Part shown: in pieces, positions 1-14,900 of the stretch
How positions within the stretch are numbered: the stretch's first letter is position 1
Layout of the letters: every line of letters starts with the position of its first letter
From: Tigriopus japonicus
Taxonomy: Eukaryota > Arthropoda > Copepoda > Harpacticoida > Harpacticidae
DNA: 64,000 bases
Assembly (NCBI GenBank): GCA_010645155.1
Contig: CM021316.1
Span: forward strand, 5,600,954-5,664,953
Direction: 5' to 3'
The notes under the pieces: model-generated
Seen by the model: only the letters and a program-made list of their open reading frames with translations
Databases searched by the model: none
What the model was told of the DNA's origin: nothing
Made by a program: the position numbers and the translations under genes

Positions 1-233
1 TCTCCTCCAAGTGAAGTGGCCACGACGAGTTTCACGAGGAGCTTGTGGTCAGATCTACTACCAAAACCGTCAACCTCACCATCGGCACCATTGCTGTTTA
101 GTGCCAAACTCGCACCTTGAGTCGTGGATTGGATGGCGTGGGAAATGAGGGAACCGAGCGCAAAATCATCATCAATGTTGAGGAGGATTTCCCATTGCGC
201 TTCTCTGAGGTTGGTTAGAGTGCAATCTTTCAT
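1..233 (-). CDS. Unidentified protein, N-terminal part, runs off the left edge
   Basis: Read on the minus strand from the ATG at 233-231, this frame is open for 77 codons to the window edge. The peptide starts MKDCTLTNLREAQWEILL, then has an acidic, low-complexity stretch and a basic/hydrophobic end (HKLLVKLVVATS). The same frame has a stop about 25 nt before the cluster of sense codons preceding this ATG, and there is no earlier ATG, so the ATG is the natural start. An AG just upstream of it could instead be a splice acceptor. I do not recognise the family. The rest of the gene lies outside the window. Confidence 0.4.
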   Translation of the reverse strand, partial: MKDCTLTNLREAQWEILLNIDDDFALGSLISHAIQSTTQGASLALNSNGADGEVDGFGSRSDHKLLVKLVVATSLGG

Positions 234-3200
234 TGAAACTATTGGGAATCGATGTTGTTCCCACTTGGTTGGAGCTTACGAACGAATGTACGTTCGTACT
301 CTGGTATAGATTAAGAAGGCTTCGGAGAAGGCGTGGCTGACACTTTGCATCTTTCCCTGGGTACAAATTGTAGGGCAGGAGAATTGCCTTTCTTTGATTG
401 TAGAAATGCATTGGAACTACTTCGAGGGTAAAACAAGGTGGAAACGCATTGGCAAATGCCCCACCACTGTGGGAACAATGAATTGGCAGGAAACACCCAT
501 ACCCACATCATCGCGTATTGTGCTTGGAAATGAAATGGGGGGGTCTCACATTCTTTGCTCCTTGTTTTCCGCTTCAAAGCCAAACGAAAGCTTTTGGCTG
601 CTGAACACAAGCAATGTTCCATCTCTTTGAATTTGGAACAAAACAGAGCCTCTCAACAGCTTCGATGCATTTTTAACGTGCTCGAATCAAAATTCATAGC
701 CAATACGTGCCTCAAGCTACAATTTTGCGAATTTGACCCTTGCTCTCTTGAGACTGAAGTAACGGGACTGACTATATGGGTTTTATTTTGTGGGCGAGTT
801 CAACCACGTAAAATATTGTAAGCAAAACATGGAATGAGGAGATGGTAGAAGAACTAGGAAAATGTAATTTTGATGTAATGCACATCATCCGGTTGTCTAG
901 TGCACGTGAAAGGAAAGAAAAAAAAAACGAATTGCTCCCTAAATTCATTGAAGATCCAATTGTATTTCAAAATTTAATCCAACAATCAACACGATTCTTT
1001 TCATTTTTTCCTTTGTTTTTATCCATTGGATATTGGGCCCAAGGGCGCAACAATGATTCAATAGATTATTGATATCGTCCAATATAACCTATAACTAAAT
1101 ATTTATGATATTATAAAAACTAATAAAGCAAATATGTCTTAGTCTTTTAAGTTATTAATGATAAAAAAGGCTTCGGCGAATGAGTACAACAATAAGTGCG
1201 CCTTTTCATGCAGATATTTTATTGGACTTGGGTTTTTGGGAAATATCATTTCCTTGATCGTGTGTGTGCGCCTGTGTCTCAGAGCGAGTAAATGGAGGTG
1301 GATTTGGTTCCGTCCGTCTCGGGTTTTATGCTTTGTAAATGGCAACATTGTAAATCTTTTTTACCCACTAAAGCTACCTGTAAGTTGAGTTTTATCCGTA
1401 CTGTCCAATGTAAGGCACTGGTCATAAATCAAAACTCATTCGTGCCTTGAATGCCCTATATCAGTACACGTCCAAGAGCTCAACGGAATAAATATCTTGT
1501 TTAGGCCTACCTAACGATCTCTTACCTGTGTTTGATTGTGCAGAATGCCCCACGGGAAAGTGCAATTGCTAATGAATCCCTTCTGTATGTTCAAGTGGTT
1601 AGTTCGGTTTATCACACTCTCACGTTTTTTTGACTCACAGTTAGTGAACTCATTAAATAATCAACTCCACTATTTCCTTCATCCAAGCACCATAAAAAGA
1701 GGAGTACTACGGACCATTAATGGTCGCAAATACACCAAAAAAACTCAACTGAACGCCTTCTCGTTTCTGGTTGGGAAATCTCATTGCATGAACGGAGTGC
1801 TCCACATGGAGTTGGATTGACGTGGTCCATTCTCGCTCTCAACCGGCCTTTCCCGGAGCAAACCCCCGTTGAGAGAAGGTTTTATTCAAAGGCTCCTTCA
1901 AAGAGCGACGAGCACCACAAGATACTCCCGACAAAGAGGGAAAAGAAGGCCGCCGCACCATCATCATCATCAAGAATTGCTATGAAAGTGTAATTCTGAG
2001 CCTGCAACAAGCGCAAGAAAAAGACTGGTGACAGGGCAAAAGGCCTGAAGGACGTGGCTCAGTTCAGTTTTGAACTTGAACAAAAAATGAAGGGGTTGGA
2101 CTAAGCAAAATATGAGCAAATGAAGTTGCTGTCTTGCACCTCCACCATATTTGATTTTGTGTGGAAATTGTTCCCTTAGGTCTGAGGGAGACAGACAAAG
2201 GCACTTACCTCCTTGTTCCTTTTTGTTTCATTTGATGTATTCTTGTTTGGCAACACTATAAGGAAGCCATTCTAATCATACGGCAAAATATCTGGCTATC
2301 AATTAGTAACACCTTTCTTTATCGACTCTAAAGCCTCTTCCATTTTAAATGCAACCAATTCGCCGAGAACATCCGTCTGTGTTGTTGCACCTTGCGTGTA
2401 TGCTTATCTTCCCAAGGTCTTAATTTGCTGTGTTTTTGTGCTTTAGTTGGAATGAAACTAAGCGCATAAATGAGATTTCCGGGAAAAAGGCTGGCGAGCG
2501 AATTTTGACCTGACATTTCCCGACGTTTCCTCGCTTCTCATCATAGTCATCCAGTTCATCAGTTATTCCCTTGTAAAGTCTGCGTAAAACCCAACCACCA
2601 AATAGTTCCTCTCTAAAAAAGGACTCCCAGAATGAATGAATGCCCTCTGTTTTTTTGCTATGTACATATCATTTTTGAAGCACTGCCATTTAGCGAATGT
2701 TATGTCGAATACGCACGAATTAAAAAAAAATAAAGATATCTAAGCATCACAAAATTTTGGGTAGTCTTCAGCCCTAAAAATTACTTTCAATTTTCAATGG
2801 GTTGTTTTCATGAAGATGTTTTGGAAACCATCGCTATTTGGTCCATTTCCAAGAAAGAGAATGATAGCAGTTGACAAATGCTTTAACTGAAAATGCAAAG
2901 GGTTCTCACATGTGAAGGCATTTTCTTCATATGTCAAGACAATCCCGACGGTTTGATATATTAACTTCATGGGAAAATGCTTGACGAGCGGTTTCTACTT
3001 TGCTTGTAGTGTCAACAAATCATAAAGAATAATTAATTTAAGACCAATTTGTAGTACAAAAACTTGTTTAGGTTCGATCCAAAATATGTTTCTACAATAA
3101 AAATTGAAGAAAATTAAGCTCTAAATTTTAACTCGAAGCAATCTGACTTGATTGCAAGCAATTTCTTGATCTCATTGATACCTTTTGAAACTTTCAGTTA

Positions 3201-3252
3201 GTAAAATTACCAAAAAGTTACATTTCATTCAACAATGGAAAAAGCAAAACGA
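234..3252. other. Gene-poor intergenic stretch
   Basis: No ORF here has convincing coding character. The short ORFs are AT-rich or interrupted. A weak lysine-rich open stretch with a stop lies at 1999-2104 but has a stop immediately upstream and no start. Nothing else is recognised. Confidence 0.5.
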
Positions 3253-3943
3253 TTCCTTTTTTTGGATTGTTGGGTGCTAGGGTCGGAGGGTTGAGCCTCG
3301 CCCGGCCAGCGAAGCCAGCCACACGTGTCATCGTTCAAGAAGCACGGAAATCATGGAGTGGGAGGCTAGCAATGAGAATTATGATTTCCAGCAGAAACGA
3401 ACTATTTGCGTTCTTTTGCAAATGAGACAGGGCTTGCATTGACAAGAACACGTATTTCAAATTTCAGCCCAATCAAATGCCGGAGTGAAAAGTTATGCCT
3501 TCTCAAACTTATGTACTGAAGAGAGCATAGAATGAATGAACTCGCCCTTTTGTGGTAAAACGATTACCACAAAAGGGCTAGTTCATTCATTCTCGGTAGG
3601 ATTTGCATTGAACTTTGAGAGAGCATAACTTTTGTCTAAGACGTTCGATTGAGCTGAAAATTAAAATACGTATTTTTTTCAACATAGGCATGGTCTCATT
3701 TGCAGAAGAGCGTAATTGAATTGTTCCTACTGGAAATCATTATTCTCATTGCTAGCCCCCCACTCCATGATTCCAGTGCTTCTTGCATATTTCAAATTTT
3801 TTCGAAACGCAATTTCAGGTCCAGTACCAGAATGTTTCTCCGTCTGTGGATGTGGAACGTCAAAAAGTTTTCCGGAGGAGAATCGAACTTGGATCCTCTC
3901 TCACTAAAGGATACCGCGCTAACCAAGACCCCACATCTCCTCC
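3253..3943 (-). repeat. tRNA-derived SINE copy 1 (interrupted by a foldback element)
   Basis: On the minus strand the element begins with a 70-nt tRNA-like head (3874-3943). The first seven bases, GGAGGAG, pair with CTCCTCC at the head's end. A box-A-like TGGTTAGCGCGG and a box-B-like AGTTCGATTC lie inside. A non-tRNA body follows, ending near GGATTGTTGGGTGCTAG (about 3260-3280 on the plus strand). The same head and body recur at 45170-45424 and 48370-48625, and more diverged at 4232-4455. This copy is split by a 450-bp inverted-repeat insertion at 3336-3785. Confidence 0.7.
3336..3785. mobile_element. 450-bp foldback (long inverted repeat) element nested in a SINE
   Basis: The left end CAAGAAGCAC and right end GTGCTTCTTG are exact reverse complements. 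Imperfect complementarity continues through both arms of roughly 200 bp to a nearly perfect central hairpin at about 3530-3596 (stem with TTTTGTGGTAA / TTACCACAAAA and a five-base loop). SINE body sequence resumes on both sides, showing that this is an insertion. There is no coding capacity. It resembles foldback-type or MITE-type DNA elements; no clear target duplication is visible. Confidence 0.7.
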
Positions 3944-4231
3944 CCATGGGAGATGTGGACTAAACACTGCAAAAGGTCAAAAGCACCTTGATTCGGCAAT
4001 TCAAATTTAGAATTGCTACCGGAGGAGGGGTTCTTTGTCCCAAAAAGAGGCTAACAATTTGTGAAACCTTTATAATCCTGTTAGGACTTTGTTATCCTGT
4101 TAGGACCCAAGGGGTGTGAAAGGGACGAAGCAATCCACCGGTTGGTCATCCTTGTCGTAGTAATTAAATTGTAACTGATGAAGTCTAATAATTCGTTCGT
4201 AATAAAGGTACTTGATCCTTTCGATACGGGA

Positions 4232-4455
4232 AAAACATGGACTTCCATGCTGCTCTGGTTAGTTCAGCTTCCTAAAGTGAGAGAGGTACCAGGTTTGATT
4301 TCCTTCACCGACCATTCTTTAGGAACCTTTTAGATGTTAATCCACACCCACAAACAGTAAACCATTCTGAGGACAATGCTAAAAATGCAAAAAGGTGGGC
4401 TTCGTTGGCCGAGTTGAGATTCAAACATCCGACTCTAGTGCCCAAAAACCCTAAA
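4232..4455 (+). repeat. Diverged SINE copy 4
   Basis: This plus-strand copy shares the SINE's signature blocks: GTGAGAGAGGTACCAGGTTTG (box B region), GACCATTCTTTAGG, TTAGATGTTAATCCACAC, and a tail containing GGTGGGCTTCGTTGGCC. It is much more diverged than the other three copies, and the tRNA-like acceptor pairing is degraded. Its boundaries are approximate. Confidence 0.5.
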
Positions 4456-4695
4456 CAGAAATTTCGTTCTTTTTAAGAGACAATTTGCAGCGTAGACCAG
4501 TCCAGAGGAAGAAAATTGTAAAGCCTACTACTTACTACTTTTAAAAACGCTTCAGGTCTGAATACTTTTGGTAACAAATCTTGAAAATGTACATCCTGCA
4601 GAACATTTTCCTAAGGTAAACATTCCGACAAAACCTAACGATAGGTGTCCTTGCTAGTGTTTTTCCTTATTTGGGGAATGTTGAATTGTCATGAG

Positions 4696-5182
4696 TAGGG
4701 ACGGGCAAAGAGTGGAAATCAAAAGAAGCTTTTGGTTACCAAAAGTTGCACAAAAATCAGCCCAAAATCGTAAAATAAAATGCAGAAAAAGGTCAAAAGC
4801 GCAAATAAAAACCAAAAAAGCGCAAATAAAATTCAATAAATTCGCAAAAAATGAAATTTCTAAACAAAAAGCTTGAGATACTCTCTTGTCATCTGCTTGT
4901 TATTTTTTCAATCTTGAAGAGGAAAATTTAGATATTGAAGCAATAGTAATCAATACTACGCTAGCCTAGGCTGGGAGCCGTAAAATCAGATTTGGTATTA
5001 AATTTGAAAAAAAATCATCCAAAAGTATACATTTACAAAGAAGAAATAGCAAACTCTCAACAATTTGTTCATTTAAGGCCATTCATTTAAAAAAATCGTG
5101 CAAATAAAGGCGAAAAGTGCAAATAGGTATATAAATGTGTTTATGTTACCAAAAATCTCATTACACTTTTTGCCCGTCCCTA
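4696..5182. mobile_element. hAT-type MITE, TAGGGACGGGCAAA family, copy A
   Basis: The 487-bp element starts TAGGGACGGGCAAA and ends TTTTTGCCCGTCCCTA, which are terminal inverted repeats. It is flanked by a perfect 8-bp target duplication, GTCATGAG (4688-4695 and 5183-5190), which is the hallmark length of hAT transposition. The interior is AT-rich, with repeated GCAAATAAA-like motifs near both ends, and encodes no transposase. The right end closely matches, in inverse, the left end of the copy at 39800-41075, so both belong to one family. Confidence 0.85.
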
Positions 5183-5190
5183 GTCATGAG

Positions 5191-7500
5191 TCATACCATT
5201 ACAGTTTCAAAAGTGAACAAGACCTGCTTGGGACGAGAATTTTCATTTTCTGTTCCAATTTTTTCCGCAAGAAGTCGCCTTTGAAAGTGTTTTTTTCAGT
5301 TTAAAAAAATTAGCCTTCTTTTTCCTCATTGGTTTTGTCATTCCTGTAGAAAAACGAGGTGAAGTGTCTCTTTGATGAGAATAGAGAACAAATCGATTGA
5401 TCTTCTTTATTCCATTGATTTATCCTTCCTGGATCTGAATTTTCCAATAAAAGTTTACGTTTTTTCCTTGAATGTGGATAAGGAAACAGGTTTCATTGAA
5501 GGAAAATCTCTAAGAAAAATGTTTCGGATTTATAAAAACTAATGTTGCCGCTCTCAACGAAAGAGACTAACTTTACTTTGTGACCAATTCAATCACGGGT
5601 TCAGAAGATGTCTGCATTTTCCCCATATTCCCTATTAGTTTACTCGTACTGTATATGCTCCACACTTGTATTGAAACTGTTCTCTTTGTATAGGGTATAT
5701 GATTAGACTCAAGGTTGAGAAGTGGATGAGTTTGGCGTCTCAGTATCACTTTTCCTAAATTTGATTACTTCATTCTGGTTCCAACTTCTTGGCAAGGACC
5801 CCATAAAATATGGAAAAATGCATGTGGAACCAAAAAAAGGTATTCCATCCTGAAGATATGTCGTTGGCATTTGAATACTTTTTGAGAGCTTTCCCTATCA
5901 ACTGATGTGAAATAAAAACTCGTCAGAGGAAAGGTGTTAAATAAGCTGCACGATTAGCGTTTCTGGGCTGACATTTTTGTTTACTTTTATCCCTCTAAGA
6001 TTTCGAAATGTGTTGATTGATTGCCACTTTGTAAGGCTCTACGGTAGTGTAACGACATACCATGATCCACGTAGATTGCAAAGGGCTTTTCCACAAGGCC
6101 ACCGAACAACCCCACTTGACTAAGCTTTTAATAGCGGCGTCGAAATACATCTGGTAGCAGTTTGAATCAAAAACATGCAGCGCAAAAGAAAATTTTGCAT
6201 GCCTCTCATCCATCCCAGAATATTAAAAATCGGTGTCAATTAATTGAAAGTTGTCAATCATGATACAAATGTTTTTCAGTCGGTTCAGGCGCGACAATTT
6301 TGTCTCAAATCAAAGTTATTTCCGATTTAGAATGCCAAGTTATGAACTTCATGTCAATCAACCCATGGATGAGGTGAGATAAAAACGAAAAAGGAGGAAG
6401 TACATAAGTACATCAAGTTGGTCTTAGTCAATGACACTTAAGGCAAAAAGCAGGGAGGAGAACTTTCGAAACAATAGATTTTTTTGACTAATGTGACAAC
6501 CAGCAGCAACAAAGACCAATTCAAAGAACAAAGGACTTCAAGTTTACATAGATGCTTGAACACTGAAGGGCAGAAAAGTGCAAAGGAACGACAATGTGAT
6601 CAAAAGAGGTCAAAGAATGTAGTCCATAAAATGGCTTCTTGTGCTATCATTTGTAGAGGAAATGATTTGGATTGCCAATTTCAATCAAAGCCAGATTCAG
6701 TGTTAGCGATCTCAATCATGCACGAGTTCCATCAAAAGATCTTAACTTCAAGTACATCATTTGACCTTTGAAACTTCAATAAAAGTTTGTGAATTCAACA
6801 TCGATACTCAATTTTAGACGATTTTGCGGTTTAACTTTAATGAAGTTAGGATTGATGATATAATTCGACTCAGATTCGACTTTGTAAATAAGTGTTTCCC
6901 TTGAATTTTGTGCCTTCTCCAAGCAAGTTTTATCAACGCAGACTGCCTAATGGAATAACCAAGAAATGGGAAATTGGGGATTCTTGCTTGGTATCCCTAA
7001 TAAAGCAAACGCATGTTTTGTCTGAAGGTCCCCCTTATCTAAACTAACAAATGTAGGGCCTTACTTTAGTGATCCTACATTAGAAAATAGTGCTCATGGG
7101 CATTTTCAGATTCAGGCAAACACGAGTTCAGATGGCAATTGACAATCCAAGCTAAAAACCTCCTGAGTGAAGTTCAACCAAGCTCAAGAAATCCCATCAC
7201 TCTTGTTTTGGAACAAAAATGTTGCCCTCAAGCCATGAGCTTGTTTTTTGATATTTTACAGAAGCGCGTTTTTCATCAATTGTCTCGTGGCTGATTCGGA
7301 GAATCTTTTAAGCCTGCTTTTGTCGACCATCTGATTTGGGCTATAATCATTCTTGGCGTGTCTTCCATACGTTCGAATAGCCATTATTCCGAAGGATATA
7401 AAACTCAGGCAGGCAGAGGAGAGCTCCGCCTCGGAGGAACATAATTCATTAAAAGTTTTTCCCTGAAAAGAAATTTGGTGGAGCACTAAAAAACGGAGTG
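5191..7500. other. Gene-poor intergenic stretch
   Basis: AT-rich sequence with short, unconvincing ORFs only. No repeats with clear boundaries or known genes were recognised. A minus-strand stretch at about 7256-7456, preceded by a good acceptor-like CTTTTCAG, stays open for about 65 codons and might be an exon of the small candidate gene described next. Confidence 0.4.
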
Positions 7501-7686
7501 TCACTCTTTGAAGGCGTAAAAATGCAAAGTTGAATCTTCGGCGATCGCTGGTAAGAAAACTTTTTTGATTAAACACAGTTCGTTGGGCCCAAGTTTATCC
7601 GGCATGTACTGTTCTTCTTCAATACCATACATACGAGATCCGAGAGCTATTGGATAGCTGGGCGCCTTATCGAGATTGATAGTCAT
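7501..7686 (-). CDS. Possible small protein (61 aa), unrecognised
   Basis: A minus-strand ORF runs from the ATG at 7686 and reads like protein (MTINLDKAPSYPIALGSR..., with mixed charged residues and no low-complexity bias). It ends at a TGA at 7501. GTATGT (donor-like) and TTTTCTTACCAG (acceptor-like) inside it suggest it may be spliced. A second open stretch with an acceptor lies downstream at about 7256-7456. No family is recognised. It lies about 350 bp beyond the 3' end of RNF121 on the same strand. It could be a chance ORF. Confidence 0.2.
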   Translation of the reverse strand: MTINLDKAPSYPIALGSRMYGIEEEQYMPDKLGPNELCLIKKVFLPAIAEDSTLHFYAFKE

Positions 7687-7906
7687 TGCTAATTCAAGAG
7701 ATTCTTGGCTGAATCTTTCCGGTTTCTACTCGAAATGATGACGGTTTTGCTCTTTGTGAGATGACATATGACTAGAGAAACGCACATTTTGGCCATGGTC
7801 ATGGCCAATGAATAAAGTGGTTATTTATCAGTATTCTATCATGGGTTAGAGCAAGGTTAGAGTCGTACAAGATGTCACAGAGCTAGTAGCTAGATATTTC
7901 ATGTTC

Positions 7907-7912
7907 TTTATT
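7907..7912 (-). terminator. Candidate polyadenylation signal for RNF121
   Basis: AATAAA on the minus strand (plus-strand TTTATT), about 130 nt after the RNF121 stop codon. Confidence 0.35.
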
Positions 7913-8040
7913 GACTCATCAAGTTTAATTCAACATTGGCTAATCAGAAACTTGGAAAACAGGAGGAATAGAAAAAGAGCAAGGGAACAAAATAATAAAT
8001 CATAATTGTTGGATTTAAGGAAGGGTCCCAATGATAAATG

Positions 8041-10595
<2,555 letters not shown>

Positions 10596-10599
10596 CTTA

Positions 10600-11917
10600 A
10601 AAAAAAAATTTGGATGGAAAGCATGTTTTTAGCAATCTTGAAGCATTTTGTTTTGCATAAAAACACTTTTTTCATATGCTAGTCATAAAGGACCGTCAAA
10701 GTTCTGATAGACGGGTACTTACTAAAAATGAACTTTGTTAACTTTTTCAAAGTGCACTCTCGTGTGAATAAAGAAGTGAGAAGCACAGTACCAAGCAATT
10801 ATAGGCAAGTTTGCTTCACAGGTTTTAACACCCTTAATCTTGATCAAACCTTGCATCTGAATTTTAAAAAATACATTCTCCTAGTTGACAATTTTGGCTC
10901 ACTGAGTTTTGATTTGTGTACTCTAGAGGAACTCTTACCCATTGAATATCTCTTACTCTATTGCTCACAGATTTTTTTAGGGATTGAACTTTTTCCCTGG
11001 ACATAATATATACAAGGAAGAATTGTAGCTCCCCATTGGTTAATGCAAGGACCCTTCAATCTCTCTGCACTAAAATAGTCTAATAGTTTTATAGTATACT
11101 TAAAAGCAATATGGGTTAGAAAAAATGCCACGATGTCTCGTGACATTTTTAATCCAAAATTAACACTGTGCCTTATTAATTATCGCCCAGCCTTTAACGA
11201 TTGGAAATGACCACAAAGTTAAAAGCGTTCAAGGTTTATTTCAAATGAATTGGAACGAGATTTGGTAAAACTTTATTTAATACGTTGAGAAGGCAGAGGC
11301 CGTAAAAGAGGTTCAAAGCATACATCGTTGTTTCTTTTTTTGGCAATCATTTTGAGGACAGTTTAGAGGAGACATGTTTTGTCCGTGTCGAAGGATCAAG
11401 GGATGATCGTGGAAGTAGTAGGTAGGTAGTAATAGTAGCATAGTTGTAGATGACGTAATAATGCAGGAGTAATATGGTAGAAACAGTGATGACAATAACC
11501 AATAATGATGACACCTACTCCTACGTTTTCAGAGAGAGGAAAAGCCTGATTGGCACACACACATCAATGCGAAGAATATGTGACGACATGGTTTTCGTTA
11601 GAAACTGCAATTTAGGATGGGGAGGGCTTACTTTGCTGCGAAAATATATAGAGCTAATCCTTTAACATCAAAAAGTGAAAAAATCTTCTAGAGCCTTATA
11701 CATAGAAAGACGAGGCGCATAGTTTCATTAATATCTGGGTGGTATGGGAGGTGCAAAAGTTGGACTTCTTACAATGTGCTGCTAAAAACGGGGCTTTTGA
11801 ACCTGAAAAATGCAAAGCCTCTTTCTAACGAGAGAAGCTCAGAGAGAGGACGAGAGAGAGAGCGAGCTAGCGAGTGCTTTATCAAATGCAAATCTAAAGA
11901 GAGGTCTGTGGCACAAC
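10600..11917. other. Gap between RNF121 and ANKIB1
   Basis: No coding ORF is supported. A strong minus-strand donor (AGTAAGTACC, 10733/10732) suggests a non-coding 5' exon of RNF121 around 10740-10800, but no ATG is in phase there. The right-hand part is probably the ANKIB1 3' UTR; AATAAA-like signals on the minus strand lie near 11240 and 11275. Confidence 0.35.
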
Positions 11918-14900
11918 CTAGGTAGCTGTCAAGTTCTTGTTCTCTTTGCTCGGTGCTTGCTCAGGGACCAAGGACGAAGCGCTATTGCCAACACTACTGG
12001 TTCCACCAATGGTTACACTCTTCTTGGATTTTCGTTTCCGCTTCACTGCTTTCGGTGATTTCTCAAGAAAGAGAGCCTCATGAAAATCATCACTGCTTAA
12101 GTAGCTGTCATGAATATGGAGGACTGAGCTGAATGAGGTCCCTCCCAGGCCTCTCTCGGCGGGATCAGAATCGGGATTAACATTGCCAGGTTCCATGGGG
12201 TGTGGTGGAAACAGAAACTTGGAGGTGTTTGGGGAAGCTCGGCTGTGATGACGAGGTGACGTGGAAAAGTTGCAAAGATGAAGAGACTTTGAGCCAGGAC
12301 TGGCGGGGGACATGGAAAATAGAGAGGAAGGAGGTGGCACGACAAGACTGGAAGATCGATATCGGTTAGAGATATCCACAAGACTTGGTGATGAGCAACC
12401 ACTCAATTGATTGGCAATAGGTGAATCCGAGTGGCCGACATTGGCTCCTTTTTGGGGGGAGCGCATTCCTGGGCTGGCGGGACTGCGAGAAATAGAAACG
12501 CCGCTTATATGAAAAGTCGGCGACTTGGCCAAGGCATCCAATTCGCTCTCAGAATCTTCAATGAAAGAACTGTTTTCAATTTTAATGGTGAGACCTGGCT
12601 TCTTTGTTGGCTTCTTGACTTTTGTTGCCGATGTGGGCGAGGTCTCATCTTTAATTGAAATCTTGTAGAAGTGGTCTACTTCTTTGACTTCTTTCGTCAG
12701 CTCCTGCCCTGCACTTTTGGACTTTCTAAGCATGGGGTTGTCATGGTAGCTGGTTTCTACATCGGTGCTGTCGCTATCAATTTCGAATGATTTTTGACGT
12801 ACAAATCTCGGTCTAACTCGTTTTTGTTGTCCATTAGCTAAGCTTGGTGCTTGTGCCGAATTTTGGACCAGCGCCGAAGTAACACCAAAACCAGTTGGTT
12901 GTTCTCCGATCTGTTGGTTTGGTTCATCCTCAATTTTGGCGTTTGTTGCCCCTTCAACAAATGGTTTTTCTTTTTTGGGCTCTATGTTCGACGGCCTTCG
13001 AGTGGCAGATCCAACCTTAACGTTAGTGGGTATTGACTCGGCATTGTCTTCACTTTTTTTCTTGGAAGCAAGGCTTTTACTTTCATTTCTGGGCAACACA
13101 TTAACGAAACCGGAATATTGGTCTTGCTCACTAGCGGCAGATTCTTTGGACTGCGTATATGAATTTCGATCCTTTGAAGAGGCAGATTGGGGCTTTGCTT
13201 CGTCCTCCATATCCCCTAAGGATTGTGACCGTTTCATATGTGGACTACCCTCGAGGCTTTTACCTTCTTTCTCAGAACTGACCTGGAACTCTCCCACCTT
13301 GAATCTCCCGTCTTCGATTTCCCCTGATCTTTTGACTAAAGGTGGTTGATCGTTCAAAGATGGAGAAGAGGAATGGTCTTGAACCAGGGACCGAGAGCAA
13401 CTATCTTTTCGACTTTTCTTAATAGGAGACACAGAATATGTGTCTTCCTCGGCTTCTTTGATTGTAAGACTCTTCAGAAACGAGCTAACGGTCTCATTAG
13501 AGGAGTCTGTTAAACTCTTTTGACGTGGTTCAGCGGGAAATACTTTCACTTTCGAGTCTTTGTGCGAGGCGCAATTATCGTCGGGTTGTTCGCCTTGACT
13601 CTCTTTCGTCCGCGAAGACCGTTTTGCCAATCTCTCCGAGCCTTCTGATTTTCTAGGGGATACGTATACTTGCTCTTTCCAAATCTCTTCCCGCCCTGGT
13701 TTGGGATCCGAATTCAATGACAGTTCAATAGCCATATTAATTTGCCGAAGTTCCTCTTTTGAGGACGACAAGGACATTTGCTCAATGTCTAATCGACTTG
13801 TGCCCAGTGATGAGGATAGAATATTGTCATCAGATTTACTCGACCTAGGGCCCACAGCTCTCATTGGCGCACCATTCCCCCGAACATCTGGGTTCATTTG
13901 CATATGGGATAACTCTACAGCCATCATTAGATCAAGATTTCCTTCTCTTTGAGTGTTCGAAGACGAGACATATTCAGTGTGGCGCCGATTTCCAAGGGCC
14001 CTTGGACCAGACCTGGTACCCCCATTATTGCTGGCTAAAGAGAACGATCCACTCGTGACGTTGGGTTTCTCTCTTCGCAAGCTCATGAAATTTGTATCAT
14101 GCTTTTCACGGTGGTGATGAAGTTCTGAGCTCGAGATGCACATTTGGGTGGTGCAACTGGGCCTCCGACATTTCGAGCAGTTGTGCCTCCCCGCGGTCAT
14201 TTGTTTATCATCTCGTTTCCAGACTGGACCAGAACCATAGATATCATCGTTTATGCATTCGACCAATCTATTCCGATCGATGTTCAATCCCACCATGCTA
14301 TTGATTTCTCTCGACCGCAAATGAGTCGAATAGTTTGTGTGACTGCTGCCAGAATGCGAGCTTGGTGCCAGATTGGCTTGGTGATGCACACGCAATGGTT
14401 CAATAGAATTGGGCTCTGGTGGAACAAGACCTCTGTAGCACGCACGTAGGAACTCTTGTCTTTTCCTCCTACAAAGATGGAATGTCTGAATGATGGTTCG
14501 ACGTGGTGTGCGCAGATATGGTCTAGCAATCATTTCTGAGAGGCGTTCGGTCATCTCTTCCAACTCATTTTGCATGAACTCAAAAATAGCTACTCGGCTT
14601 TGATTCTGTGGCTGTCCATTGTTATTATCTTCCGAAAGATAGAAACCATAGGCGTAACTACCGGCCAAAATGAGTCTGGCTTTAACTAGCTCCCAGACAC
14701 CATCCTCATAGAACTTGGTGTTCCTGGACAATATATTGTCTTGCTCATCCTCCAATATCTCTCTGCTCGGTTGACGGTCCTCTGTTCCACCTCGTCGCTT
14801 CCTATTTCTCTCAAGAGACGACTCTAAGAGCTCTCGTTTACGGCGGGCTGAGGGTAAGAGAGGCTCTTCCATGTGCCGAGAATTTTCGTGGTTCTTGTAA

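Noticed and set aside
1999..2104. Lys-rich open stretch ending KMKGLD-stop
   Set aside because: In-frame stop directly upstream, no acceptor or start; could be a decayed exon but not supportable.
12936..13349. 137-aa plus-strand ORF and others inside 12-16 kb
   Set aside because: Antisense shadows of the ANKIB1 coding frame.
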